This document shows, in pieces, positions 19,172 to 28,521 of a DNA stretch of 64,000 bases (positions within the stretch are counted from its first letter, which is position 1; the number at the start of each line of letters is the position of its first letter). The stretch lies in the NCBI GenBank assembly GCA_015057615.1, contig SVEA01000011.1:1-64000 (forward strand), given 5' to 3'. The stretch comes from Lachnospiraceae bacterium (GTDB taxonomy: Bacteria > Bacillota > Clostridia > Lachnospirales > Lachnospiraceae). Under the pieces are notes generated by a model. The model had not been told where the DNA came from, searched no databases, and saw only the letters and a program-made list of their open reading frames with translations. A program made the position numbers and the translations under genes.

Positions 19172-20866
19172 ATGAAAAATCTCAGTTTCCGAAAAAAAAT
19201 CACGTATCTGTCTCTGGGAATCAGCTTGATCCCGGTTCTTTTGCTGGGAACCTTTTCTTATTCACAAACCCGTCATCTGCTGATCGAACGGGAGGAGATC
19301 GCGCTAAAGGAGTCCTTACAGCAGGAAGTAAGAAACCTGGACTATAAGCTGGATTCCTATCTGGCTGCCATGAATCTCATTATCTGGAATGAAAATATAC
19401 GATCTGGCCTGTCCAAAACCTACGATAATAATTTTACTATGTATCTGACCTACCGGGATATTATAGATCCCTTATTTCTTACCATACGGTCCCTTCACAG
19501 TACTGTTGATTCCATTACGATTTATACGGACAATCCCATCCATCCCCACGGGGATGTTCTGCGTCCTCTCTCCGATATCACCGGTGCGTCCTGGTACGAT
19601 ACCGCGTATCAGCATACCACCCCTTTCTTTGTTCTGTCGGAGGATGCGGGCGTCCTGTCCTTGGTCTGTCAGATGTATAATAAGCATTCGCCCTATACCA
19701 GCATCATCCGTATGTCCATCCATGCACAGACCCTCTTTCATTCCATGGAGAAGCTCTTTGATGAATCTTACGGGATCCTTCTGCTTAATGAGAAGGGGGA
19801 GGTCCTCTACCGGTATGCAGATTTCCCCGAAGAGGGATATGATGATACGGCAATCCTTAAAAAGCTGACATCAAAGGCAGAGCAAACTCCGGAAATCGCC
19901 GATTATGTGGTGAAGAATGCCGCATTATCCTCCGTGAACTGGAATGCCTATATTTACCGTCCCGTTAAGACGGTATCCGATTCCGTGAACCAGATCGTAA
20001 TTATCGTACTGCTGATTATCCTATTATGCCTTACTATCGTGCTGCTCTCCTGCATCCTGCTTTCCAGACTGGTTGTCCGGCCGCTGGAGGATTTATCAAA
20101 GAATATGGAGCTTATCGAGCAGGGGGACTTGACCATCACAGTAGACTATGACTCCTCTGATGAGATTGGAAGCTTAATCAAGGTCTTTGGAAAAATGGTG
20201 GAGCAGTTAAAGCACCTCATTGACGAGGTATTAAAAAGCAAAATCACCCAGCAGGAGTATGAAATGAAGGCATTGCAGGCACAGATCAATCCACATTTTC
20301 TGTATAACAGTCTCTCCCTGATCAATGGTAAAGCAATCATTGCCGGGCAGGAGGAGATCAGCAAAATGGCACAGCTGCTCTCCACCTTTTACCGGACCAC
20401 CTTAAATAAAGGAAGAAGTCTTACCACGGTCAAGGATGAAATGCAAAACACCCTGTCCTATGCCAAAATCCAGCAGATCATGCACACAGACTCCTTCGGC
20501 ATCGTGTATGATATTGACGAAGCAGTCTACTCCTATACCATGCCAAACCTGCTGCTGCAGCCCCTGGTAGAAAATGCAATCATGCACGGCATTGATCATA
20601 AGGAAACGCCGGACAAAGGAATCCTTACGATTTCCTGCTATCCGGACGGGCAGACCCTGGTATTCAAGGTGCTGGATAACGGCTGCGGTATGACGAAAGA
20701 GCTATGCAGCCATATCCTTACCTCGAAAAGTAACGGGTACGGGGTACAGAATGTGCATCATCGGGTGCAGCTTTACTACGGAACGGATTTCGGACTTTCC
20801 TATACCAGCACCAAAGGGATTGGAACCTGCGCCACTCTGATCATCCGAAAAGAACTGAAAACATAA
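19172..20866 (+). CDS. Sensor histidine kinase (YesM-like, HPK7)
   Basis: HAMP, LQAQINPHFLYNSLSLI, LLLQPLVENAIMHGI, start after overlap with RR. Confidence 0.95.
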   Translation: MKNLSFRKKITYLSLGISLIPVLLLGTFSYSQTRHLLIEREEIALKESLQQEVRNLDYKLDSYLAAMNLIIWNENIRSGLSKTYDNNFTMYLTYRDIIDPLFLTIRSLHSTVDSITIYTDNPIHPHGDVLRPLSDITGASWYDTAYQHTTPFFVLSEDAGVLSLVCQMYNKHSPYTSIIRMSIHAQTLFHSMEKLFDESYGILLLNEKGEVLYRYADFPEEGYDDTAILKKLTSKAEQTPEIADYVVKNAALSSVNWNAYIYRPVKTVSDSVNQIVIIVLLIILLCLTIVLLSCILLSRLVVRPLEDLSKNMELIEQGDLTITVDYDSSDEIGSLIKVFGKMVEQLKHLIDEVLKSKITQQEYEMKALQAQINPHFLYNSLSLINGKAIIAGQEEISKMAQLLSTFYRTTLNKGRSLTTVKDEMQNTLSYAKIQQIMHTDSFGIVYDIDEAVYSYTMPNLLLQPLVENAIMHGIDHKETPDKGILTISCYPDGQTLVFKVLDNGCGMTKELCSHILTSKSNGYGVQNVHHRVQLYYGTDFGLSYTSTKGIGTCATLIIRKELKT

Positions 20867-20928
20867 GACGAAGAATCCTATAGCTTTCCTCCGGTATTTT
20901 TGGTAAAATGGATATCATTATTATGATA

Positions 20929-21210
20929 TGACAAAAGCCAATCTATAAACTCGGCTTCGTCAATTTGCACTATCTATGTGTTAACAAGTAATAAACAAAT
21001 TTCATTCGCAATACGTGTTCCCCAAAGCACTGCATAAAACGTAGTACTTGGATTGAAGTACGTAATGGTACATAAGTTCATAAAACACATGATCTAAGTA
21101 CCAACGACTTCAAACAGTTGCGCAGTAAAATATTGTTTCCTATTACTTAAAGGCATACCTTGATTTGTGCAAATTGATGAAAAGGATTTGTTAAGAAAGC
21201 TTTTGTCACT
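20929..21210 (-). repeat. Family A palindromic element, copy A3
   Basis: tgacaaaagcc...gcttttgtcact termini and full core in inverse orientation. Confidence 0.92.
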
Positions 21211-21243
21211 CATATCTTATTATACTAATCGGAGGATTTCATC

Positions 21244-22626
21244 ATGGTTAACAACAAGGATAAACCATTAGCAATTGAAGATACAAAGGAAAAGAAGCAT
21301 TTTTACCGGCTGGTATTCTCTCTGGTTCTGCCAATGGCATTGCAGAATCTGATCAATGTGGGTGTCTCCGCAGCCGATGTAGTTATGCTTGGTAAGGTAG
21401 GGGAAACCGCTCTTTCCGCCTCTTCCCTTGCCGGTCAGATTCAATTTATTATGTCCTTAATTTTTTTCGGTCTTGCCTCGGGTGCTACTATATTATCCGC
21501 GCAGTACTGGGGAAAGAAGGACACCCGTACCATTGAGAAAATTCTTGGTATTACAATGAGTATTGCTTTGGCGGTCGGAATCCTATTCACCCTTGTGGTA
21601 CTGCTCTTTCCGGCACCTCTTATGCGGATCTTCTCCAATGAACCAGAGGTAATTGAGCAGGGAGTTATATATTTAAGAATCACCGCCTATTCCTATATCA
21701 TGATGGCAATCACAAGTGTATATCTTAATATTATGCGCAGTGTAGAACGGGTAATTATATCCACCGTTGTCTATCTGCTTTCCTTAATTACCAACGTTAC
21801 CCTCAATTCCATCCTGATCTTTGGCTTATTTGGAATGGAACCGATGGGAATCAAAGGTGCTGCCATTGCTACCTTGATCGCAAGATTTGCCGAACTTATA
21901 ACGGTATTCCTCTATGCGAAATTCAAAAATAATTTGATTATCTTCCACTGGAAGGATCTGTTCCACTGGGACAAGCTTTTGATCCGGGATTTCTTTAAAT
22001 ACTCCATTCCGGTAACAATGAATGAATTGGTCTGGGGTGCGGGAACCTCTGTTAACGCTGCCATCATCGGGCATCTGGGCAAGAGCGTTGTTGCCGCGAA
22101 TTCGATTACCCAGGTCACCAGACAGCTGGCAATGGTCGTTTGCTTTGGACTTGCCAATGCTACGGCAATCGTTATCGGGAAAGCCATCGGGGAAAATAAG
22201 GAAGCCATGGCGAAGCTGTATGCAAAGCGCTTTGTCCGCCTGACCCTTCTGCTCGGCTTTCTTAGTGCATTTATCATTCTTATCGTTGCTGAGATTGCAA
22301 AAAACAACTTAAGCCTGAGCGAGGAAGCACAGACCTATCTTAGCTTTATGATGTTTGTGATGTCCTATTTCGTAATTGGGCAGGCTTACAATACGACCAT
22401 GGTCGTCGGCGTATTCCGTGCAGGAGGCGATACGAACTTCGGCTTATTTCTCGATGCATCGACCCTCTGGGGAGGCTCGATTCTTTTCGGCGCTCTTGCT
22501 GCGTTTGTATGGAAACTGCCGGTACCATTGGTATATATGATTTTGATGAGTGATGAGATCATTAAGATTCCCCTGTCAACCATTCGCTACAAATCCATGA
22601 AGTGGCTAAAGAATGTGACCAGGTAA
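21244..22626 (+). CDS. MATE family efflux transporter
   Basis: 12-TM, LALPMALQNLINVGVSAADVVMLGKVGETALSASSLAGQI. Confidence 0.95.
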   Translation: MVNNKDKPLAIEDTKEKKHFYRLVFSLVLPMALQNLINVGVSAADVVMLGKVGETALSASSLAGQIQFIMSLIFFGLASGATILSAQYWGKKDTRTIEKILGITMSIALAVGILFTLVVLLFPAPLMRIFSNEPEVIEQGVIYLRITAYSYIMMAITSVYLNIMRSVERVIISTVVYLLSLITNVTLNSILIFGLFGMEPMGIKGAAIATLIARFAELITVFLYAKFKNNLIIFHWKDLFHWDKLLIRDFFKYSIPVTMNELVWGAGTSVNAAIIGHLGKSVVAANSITQVTRQLAMVVCFGLANATAIVIGKAIGENKEAMAKLYAKRFVRLTLLLGFLSAFIILIVAEIAKNNLSLSEEAQTYLSFMMFVMSYFVIGQAYNTTMVVGVFRAGGDTNFGLFLDASTLWGGSILFGALAAFVWKLPVPLVYMILMSDEIIKIPLSTIRYKSMKWLKNVTR

Positions 22627-22653
22627 AACAAGAAATAAGAAAAGGAGCCTCCT

Positions 22654-23865
22654 ATGAAAAAGAAGAATTCACCCGCCTTCCAGCTGACTATAAAATACGC
22701 TTTTCTACAATCCCTATTCTGGATAATCTATGCGATTATCGGATCCTTTGCAAATGTATACCTACTGGACAGGGGTTTTTACAATACCGAGATCGGTATT
22801 ATACTATCCGCCGGGGCAGTTCTTTCTATCATATTTCAATCGATCCTTGCTGCTTTAATTGACCAGTTTCAAAAGGTTCAATTAAAGTACGTAATTTTCG
22901 TACTGTTGCTCCTGCTTTTCCTATCGGTTACAAACCTCAGCCTTCATCCAAATAACAAATACATAACGGGCGGCTGCTACATTCTGATATTTACGATACT
23001 TACCGCGATGATTTCCTTTCTGAATTCCTTTGCAATGGAATACATAAATCTTGGGATTGATCTTAATTACGGGCTGGCAAGAGGGATGGGCTCGATCAGC
23101 TTTGCTCTGATTGCTTATATCATAGGACATATAATCGAAAAATTAGGTTCCGGTATTATCCTTCCGGCATCCATGCTTGCTGTTGCTATTATGATCGGGA
23201 TCACCCTCAGCTTTCGATTGCCGGCTACCTACGAGGCAGCCAGGCAGAATGAGCCAGCGGTTACCGGCACAAAGAAGGAAAAGAAACTGAATTTCTTCAC
23301 CTTTTTTATGCAGTACCGGCAATTCTTTTTGCTGCTCACTGGCTTCTCCCTGCTTTATATCGGTCACAGCTTCATTAATACCTATCATATCAATATCATT
23401 CAAAATGTCGGCGGCAACAGTTCTAATCTGGGTTTATCCATCTCCATTGCGGCAATCGTTGAGCTGCCTGCCATGGCTTCCTTTGCCTTTTTGTCCTCCA
23501 AAACGAAATGTTCTACTCTAATAAAAATAAGCGCCGCCTTTTTTGCTATAAAAGCTTTGATCACCTTTGTGGCACCGAATATCGGCTTCATCTATTTCTC
23601 CATGGTATTCCAGATGGGATCTTTTGCTTTATTTACACCATCATCGATCTATTATGTGAATAAAATCATGGACCGATCGAACCGGGTAAAGGGGCAGGCT
23701 CTCCTTGGCACCGCTACCTTAGGAATCGGAGGGACCTTAGGTAACTTCATCGGCGGTAAGCTATTAGATACCTTTTCCGTTAGTGTCATGCTCGCTGTTG
23801 GGCTTATTCTCTCCATTATCGGATTTATCGTCACCCTTATTTTCACCGATCGTAACGTAGAATAA
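22654..23865 (+). CDS. MFS transporter (oligosaccharide:H+ symporter-like)
   Basis: 12-TM, GLARGMGSISFALIAYIIG, AFLSSKTKC pattern. Confidence 0.85.
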   Translation: MKKKNSPAFQLTIKYAFLQSLFWIIYAIIGSFANVYLLDRGFYNTEIGIILSAGAVLSIIFQSILAALIDQFQKVQLKYVIFVLLLLLFLSVTNLSLHPNNKYITGGCYILIFTILTAMISFLNSFAMEYINLGIDLNYGLARGMGSISFALIAYIIGHIIEKLGSGIILPASMLAVAIMIGITLSFRLPATYEAARQNEPAVTGTKKEKKLNFFTFFMQYRQFFLLLTGFSLLYIGHSFINTYHINIIQNVGGNSSNLGLSISIAAIVELPAMASFAFLSSKTKCSTLIKISAAFFAIKALITFVAPNIGFIYFSMVFQMGSFALFTPSSIYYVNKIMDRSNRVKGQALLGTATLGIGGTLGNFIGGKLLDTFSVSVMLAVGLILSIIGFIVTLIFTDRNVE

Positions 23866-23874
23866 AAAACGTAG

Positions 23875-24023
23875 GCTGGCTGCTGCATTAAGTTGAAGCA
23901 ACAAGAAGAGCAGTGATCTTCCGTCGCACACTGAATGAAGAATCGGTCTTTCAAACAGTGCATTACAGGAAGCTCACTGCCCCTCTTGTATTATTGCACT
24001 TTACCTTGCAGCATCCCTGTGTT
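23875..24023. repeat. Imperfect palindromic intergenic element (family E candidate)
   Basis: gctgctgcattaag...aagaagagcagtgatcttccg...cactg / cagtgcattacaggaagctcactgcccctctt...cttgcagc. Confidence 0.5.
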
Positions 24024-24107
24024 ATCTTTCGATTATTGTGAATTCAGGAATACTGCTTTTCTAAGATTATATCAAATGAATTACTTGACTATTTCTTTAT
24101 CTTATTC

Positions 24108-26201
24108 TTATTCGTTATCACTTTCCGGCATTTCAACCGCGTCGGTCTTATAGATGAACCTTACGCAGCCGTCCATCTCATCACTGATTCCGGCAAAGGA
24201 CTTATAATCTTTTGATACATCTGCTGTTGCACGAATTCGAGAAAGCAGTCCGTCCAGATCACCGTCTACCGCATCGATCAGCTTCTGTACACCCTTCTCA
24301 TTGAATTCCTTAAGTCCATCGGAAAGCTCTTCTGCACCGTCCTTTAGCTGTGTCACACCATCGATAAGTGCATCACTGCCCTCTTGTAGGCTACCAAGAC
24401 CGTTATGCAGCTCTTCTGCACCGTTCTTTAGTCCTGTGGTACCTTCCTTTAAGGAAGCGGTTGCATCCTTTAATTCCTTTGCACCGGTGCTTGCTTCTGC
24501 AACACCGTCTGTATAAGCGATAAGTCCCTGATAGAACTGATTGTAGGCATCCAGCTGTGTTTTCAGGGCGGCAATTCCAGATGCTCCGGATTTTGCACCC
24601 TTTACTGCTTCATTAATCTGTGCCTTTACTTCCTCTGAACCCATTTTCTGCTCAGTCAGATCCTTAATTTGCTGCTCTGTATTCGTTGTGATCTGTTTCT
24701 GGATCTCTTTTTGAGCCATCTGCTCTTCCACTGCCGCATTGATCTTTGCCTGCGCCTCGGCAGGAAGCTTACCTGCATTCACAGCCGCTTCATACTGCTT
24801 TGCTGTCATTGGCTGACCAGCGGCTTTGAGAACACCCTCCAGAACCTTTTCCCGAACAGCAGCCTCTACCTTTGTACGAATAACCGCTTCCTGTGCACGA
24901 ACAGCCTCTTCTACCTTGCTGTATGCCGTATTGTATGCCAGCTTATACACAGCTTTTTCATCCAGATTGGATAAAACACCGTTTAAAACCGTTGCATAGT
25001 TATCTATGGTCAGCTTCTTTACCTTCAGTCCGGAATCTGCAAGCTGTGTATTTGCAACGGAAAGCAGTGATTCAAATACCTGCTTTGCTCCGGCATTCAG
25101 GGTTATATTATTGGAAGACAAGGTATCCAGTCCACCGGATAATTTTGCTGCACCGGACTGTAGCTTAGAAGCACCACCGTCCAGCTCTTTGTTACCTTGG
25201 GCAAGCTTATCCGCTCCGTCAGCCAGCTTGTTAATTCCATCCTTCATTTCACCGGACTTATCCAGTAACTCATCCAGTCCGTCGTAGAGCTTGGAGGAAC
25301 CGTCGATCAGCTTATCCATAGCGTCTGTCATTTCATCCAGAGAACCGGAGAGTCCCTCCAGATCGTTCACATCGTTAAAACTCACATTATTGAAAAGCTC
25401 ATTGGTAGCAATCGTCATGCTTGCTGCCAATTCAAAATCGGTAACATCCGCTGTAATTTCTACATAGTCCGGAATATCAAGCGTATCTTTGTCTAAGTCT
25501 AAGTTGTCAGAAACACCGGGGAAAGCCATACCGACAAGGATGGTACGGTCACCATCATTGATTAATTTACCATTTGAAACCTCAATGTTCTTGAAATTAT
25601 CATTGTCAAGAATCATTCCGGTCAGCATAGCAAACGGTACATACATCTTTTCCTGTTTACCGTCGACGTCCACCATCTCATACTGATGATTGGTATAATC
25701 AAAGCGGATGGTTGCTTTACCGCTCTTTCCTGCCATCTCTTCGGCGGATATCGATTGGCCGTCCAGCTTGTAGCTTACCTCAATGGAAACCGGCAGCTCT
25801 TTCTCAATATCTCCCTGGTAGTAGATGTCATTCCCCTGCGCATCCCAGACATGCATGCTGCCGTCCTGGGTATAGGTTTCATCTCCTTTGACATTCGCTA
25901 CATTTTTAAGATCGGTCTGATCCTGGATTTTGTCACTTGCAATAGCATTTTTGATCCAATCACTGACAATAACCTTTTTTGCGGCACCGTCTGCGCCGGC
26001 AATAATATAAACCGTTTCATCCTTACTGATCTCATTTGTATCTTCTTTATTTATCGTAACCGTATGCTTCCCGGTCTCTTTATTTGCAACGGTATCCTTT
26101 TTACCGGTTGCATGGACTGCAATACCCATACCGCCGCTTACAAGGACACCACATAATAGTATGGAAAGTATCTTCTTAAGATGCTTCTTTGTGTTATTCA
26201 T
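24108..26201 (-). CDS. Secreted coiled-coil protein with LxDG/LxxG repeats (YhgE/Pip-like helper of MMPL transporter)
   Basis: Signal peptide, repeats such as LIDGSSKLYDGLDELLDKSGEMKDGINKLADGADKLAQGNKELDGGASKLQSG. Confidence 0.7.
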   Translation of the reverse strand: MNNTKKHLKKILSILLCGVLVSGGMGIAVHATGKKDTVANKETGKHTVTINKEDTNEISKDETVYIIAGADGAAKKVIVSDWIKNAIASDKIQDQTDLKNVANVKGDETYTQDGSMHVWDAQGNDIYYQGDIEKELPVSIEVSYKLDGQSISAEEMAGKSGKATIRFDYTNHQYEMVDVDGKQEKMYVPFAMLTGMILDNDNFKNIEVSNGKLINDGDRTILVGMAFPGVSDNLDLDKDTLDIPDYVEITADVTDFELAASMTIATNELFNNVSFNDVNDLEGLSGSLDEMTDAMDKLIDGSSKLYDGLDELLDKSGEMKDGINKLADGADKLAQGNKELDGGASKLQSGAAKLSGGLDTLSSNNITLNAGAKQVFESLLSVANTQLADSGLKVKKLTIDNYATVLNGVLSNLDEKAVYKLAYNTAYSKVEEAVRAQEAVIRTKVEAAVREKVLEGVLKAAGQPMTAKQYEAAVNAGKLPAEAQAKINAAVEEQMAQKEIQKQITTNTEQQIKDLTEQKMGSEEVKAQINEAVKGAKSGASGIAALKTQLDAYNQFYQGLIAYTDGVAEASTGAKELKDATASLKEGTTGLKNGAEELHNGLGSLQEGSDALIDGVTQLKDGAEELSDGLKEFNEKGVQKLIDAVDGDLDGLLSRIRATADVSKDYKSFAGISDEMDGCVRFIYKTDAVEMPESDNE

Positions 26202-26262
26202 GTTTCAGCCTCCAAATCAATTTCTTTCTGTTATATTTCATGTCTTTATATCTTTGATATGA

Positions 26263-26378
26263 TGTCAAAAGCATTCTTAACAAATCGTCTTCATCAATTT
26301 GCACAAAGCAAGGTATCACTAATCCATGCATAAATTGTGCAAATTGAGGAAGTCAAGTTTATAAATTGGCTTTTGACC
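26263..26378 (+). repeat. Family A internally deleted copy A5
   Basis: tgtcaaaagc...aaatcgtcttcatcaatttgcacaaagcaagg joined to right arm aaattgaggaagtcaagtttataaattggcttttga. Confidence 0.8.
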
Positions 26379-26401
26379 CTCAAATCATCTTTATACAGTT
26401 C

Positions 26402-28495
26402 TTACGCATTGTTCAGCTCCGTTTTCTTTTCGTCCGGCTTAAATCCAGCACTTGTGGCACAGATTACACCATCCAGCAGCATAAAGGTGGCAGGCAGTAT
26501 AAAGATGACACAGAACATACTGATGATCGCACCTCTTGCCATCAACATACATATGGAACTTACAATATCAATGTCCGAGTAGAGTGCAACACCAAAGGTA
26601 GCTGCAAACAAGCCCAAGGCACTGACGATAACGGACGGGATGGATGCGGCAAGTGCGGTCGTAACCGAACTGCGTTTATCATTGCCGCCGCGGCGCTCTG
26701 CCTTGTATCTTGTCGTCATCAATATCGCGTAATCGACGGTGGCACCAAGTTGAATCGTACTGATACAGATCGGTGCTATAAACGGCAGGGACTGGTTGAA
26801 ATAATACGGTAAGCCGAGGTTTATAAAAATTGCAAGCTCGATCACCGCAACCAGAATAACAGGGAGTGAAATACTCTTTTGTACCAATGCAATGATGATA
26901 AAGATTGCAACGATGGAGACAATGTTGACAACTTTAAAGTCTGTATCCGTGGTTTCAATCATATCTTTCATTAAGGGAGCTTCTCCGATCAGCATTCCGC
27001 TTTGATCATATTGCTTCAATATCGTATTCAGTGCAACGATTTGATCATTTACCTCGTCGCTTGCTACTTTATATTCGGAATTAACAAGATATAATTTCCA
27101 TTTATCACTTTTTAAAGCATTTGTTATGGATTCCGGCAGGATTTCCTCCGGAACACGGGAACCTACTACCGATTCCATACCGAGGACATATTTCACACCC
27201 TCTACATGCTCCATACTCTTTATCATGGATTTGACTGATCTGGCAGACAGATTTGCATCCACCAGCAACATATGCGTTGACGCGATATCAAAGTCGTCAC
27301 TAAGTTTGGAATTGGCTATGACGTATTTCATATCCTCCGGCAGGCTTTCGCCCATGTCGTAGTAGACATCATCATTGGTCTTACTGTAACCATAGTAAGC
27401 AGGCGCAATAAGAATTACAAAGACCGCTAGGAATACCGGGAACACTTTGGTCACCCTTCCAGCCAATTTGTCCATGCTGTGAAGCAACGTCTTGTGCTTT
27501 GTCTTATGCAGAGGGCCATCCAGCAGAATAATGAGTGCAGGAAGCGTTGTGATACAGCCGACTACGCCGAAAAGTACACCCTTTGCCATAACAATTCCCA
27601 GGTCACGTCCAAGCGTAAAGCTCATAAAGCACAGTGCCGCAAAACCTGCAACGGTCGTCAATGAACTTCCGATTACCGATACCAGGGTTTCATTGATTGC
27701 GGTTGCCATAGCTTCCGTATGATCAGCATAACGCTCTCTTTGTTCATTATAGCTATGCCATAGGAAAATGGAGTAATCCATGGTTACAGCAAGCTGCAGA
27801 ACAGCAGAAAGAGCTTTCGTTATATAGGATATTTCTCCGAGAAAATAATTTGTTCCCATATTGAGCAGTATCGACATACCAATACTTGCCAGGAAAATAA
27901 ATGGTATCAGCCAGCTGTCCATGAATAACATCATGGCTGCGCAGGCAAGAATAACAGCAATGGCAACATAAATCGGTTCTTCTTTTTCACTTAAGTCCTT
28001 CAAGTCGGTTACCAGAGCTGACATACCGGATACAAAGCATTGCTCCCCGGTAATGGAGCGGATTTCCCGAATTGTATCCATGGTATCGTCCGATGATGTA
28101 GAAGTATCAAAGAAAATTGCCATCATCGTAGAATCTTCTGAATTAAAAGCCTTATAGATCTTATCCGGCAGAAGCTCCATGGGGACTGAGATATCTGCTA
28201 TGCTGTCATACCAGAGTACGGTATCCACATGCTCTACCTGCTCTATTTTTGATTTTAAGGTGGATACATCCTTAAGCGGCATATCCTCCAGAATTACGAA
28301 TGAAAATGCACCCTTTCCATAATCATCCAAAAGTATATTCTGACCAACCACTGTGTCCATGTCTTCCGGCAAATAATTCAGCATATCATAATTGATTCTG
28401 GTAGATGTCATGCCGAAAACAGAGGGAACCATTAGGATGACAGCAATGATCAGAATTGGTATGCGGTATTTCATAACCACTTTCCCAAATTTCAT
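26402..28495 (-). CDS. MMPL/RND family transporter
   Basis: Two 6-TM MMPL halves, AVTMDYSIFLWHSYNEQ, GATVDYAILMTTRYK. Confidence 0.95.
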   Translation of the reverse strand: MKFGKVVMKYRIPILIIAVILMVPSVFGMTSTRINYDMLNYLPEDMDTVVGQNILLDDYGKGAFSFVILEDMPLKDVSTLKSKIEQVEHVDTVLWYDSIADISVPMELLPDKIYKAFNSEDSTMMAIFFDTSTSSDDTMDTIREIRSITGEQCFVSGMSALVTDLKDLSEKEEPIYVAIAVILACAAMMLFMDSWLIPFIFLASIGMSILLNMGTNYFLGEISYITKALSAVLQLAVTMDYSIFLWHSYNEQRERYADHTEAMATAINETLVSVIGSSLTTVAGFAALCFMSFTLGRDLGIVMAKGVLFGVVGCITTLPALIILLDGPLHKTKHKTLLHSMDKLAGRVTKVFPVFLAVFVILIAPAYYGYSKTNDDVYYDMGESLPEDMKYVIANSKLSDDFDIASTHMLLVDANLSARSVKSMIKSMEHVEGVKYVLGMESVVGSRVPEEILPESITNALKSDKWKLYLVNSEYKVASDEVNDQIVALNTILKQYDQSGMLIGEAPLMKDMIETTDTDFKVVNIVSIVAIFIIIALVQKSISLPVILVAVIELAIFINLGLPYYFNQSLPFIAPICISTIQLGATVDYAILMTTRYKAERRGGNDKRSSVTTALAASIPSVIVSALGLFAATFGVALYSDIDIVSSICMLMARGAIISMFCVIFILPATFMLLDGVICATSAGFKPDEKKTELNNA

Positions 28496-28521
28496 ATTCT
28501 ATTTCTCCTCCTTCGATGTCA

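Noticed and set aside
24300-25300. Repetitive-looking DNA (accgtcc/tccagctc periodicity)
   Set aside because: Explained by the LxDG protein repeats in the coding sequence; not an intergenic repeat or CRISPR.
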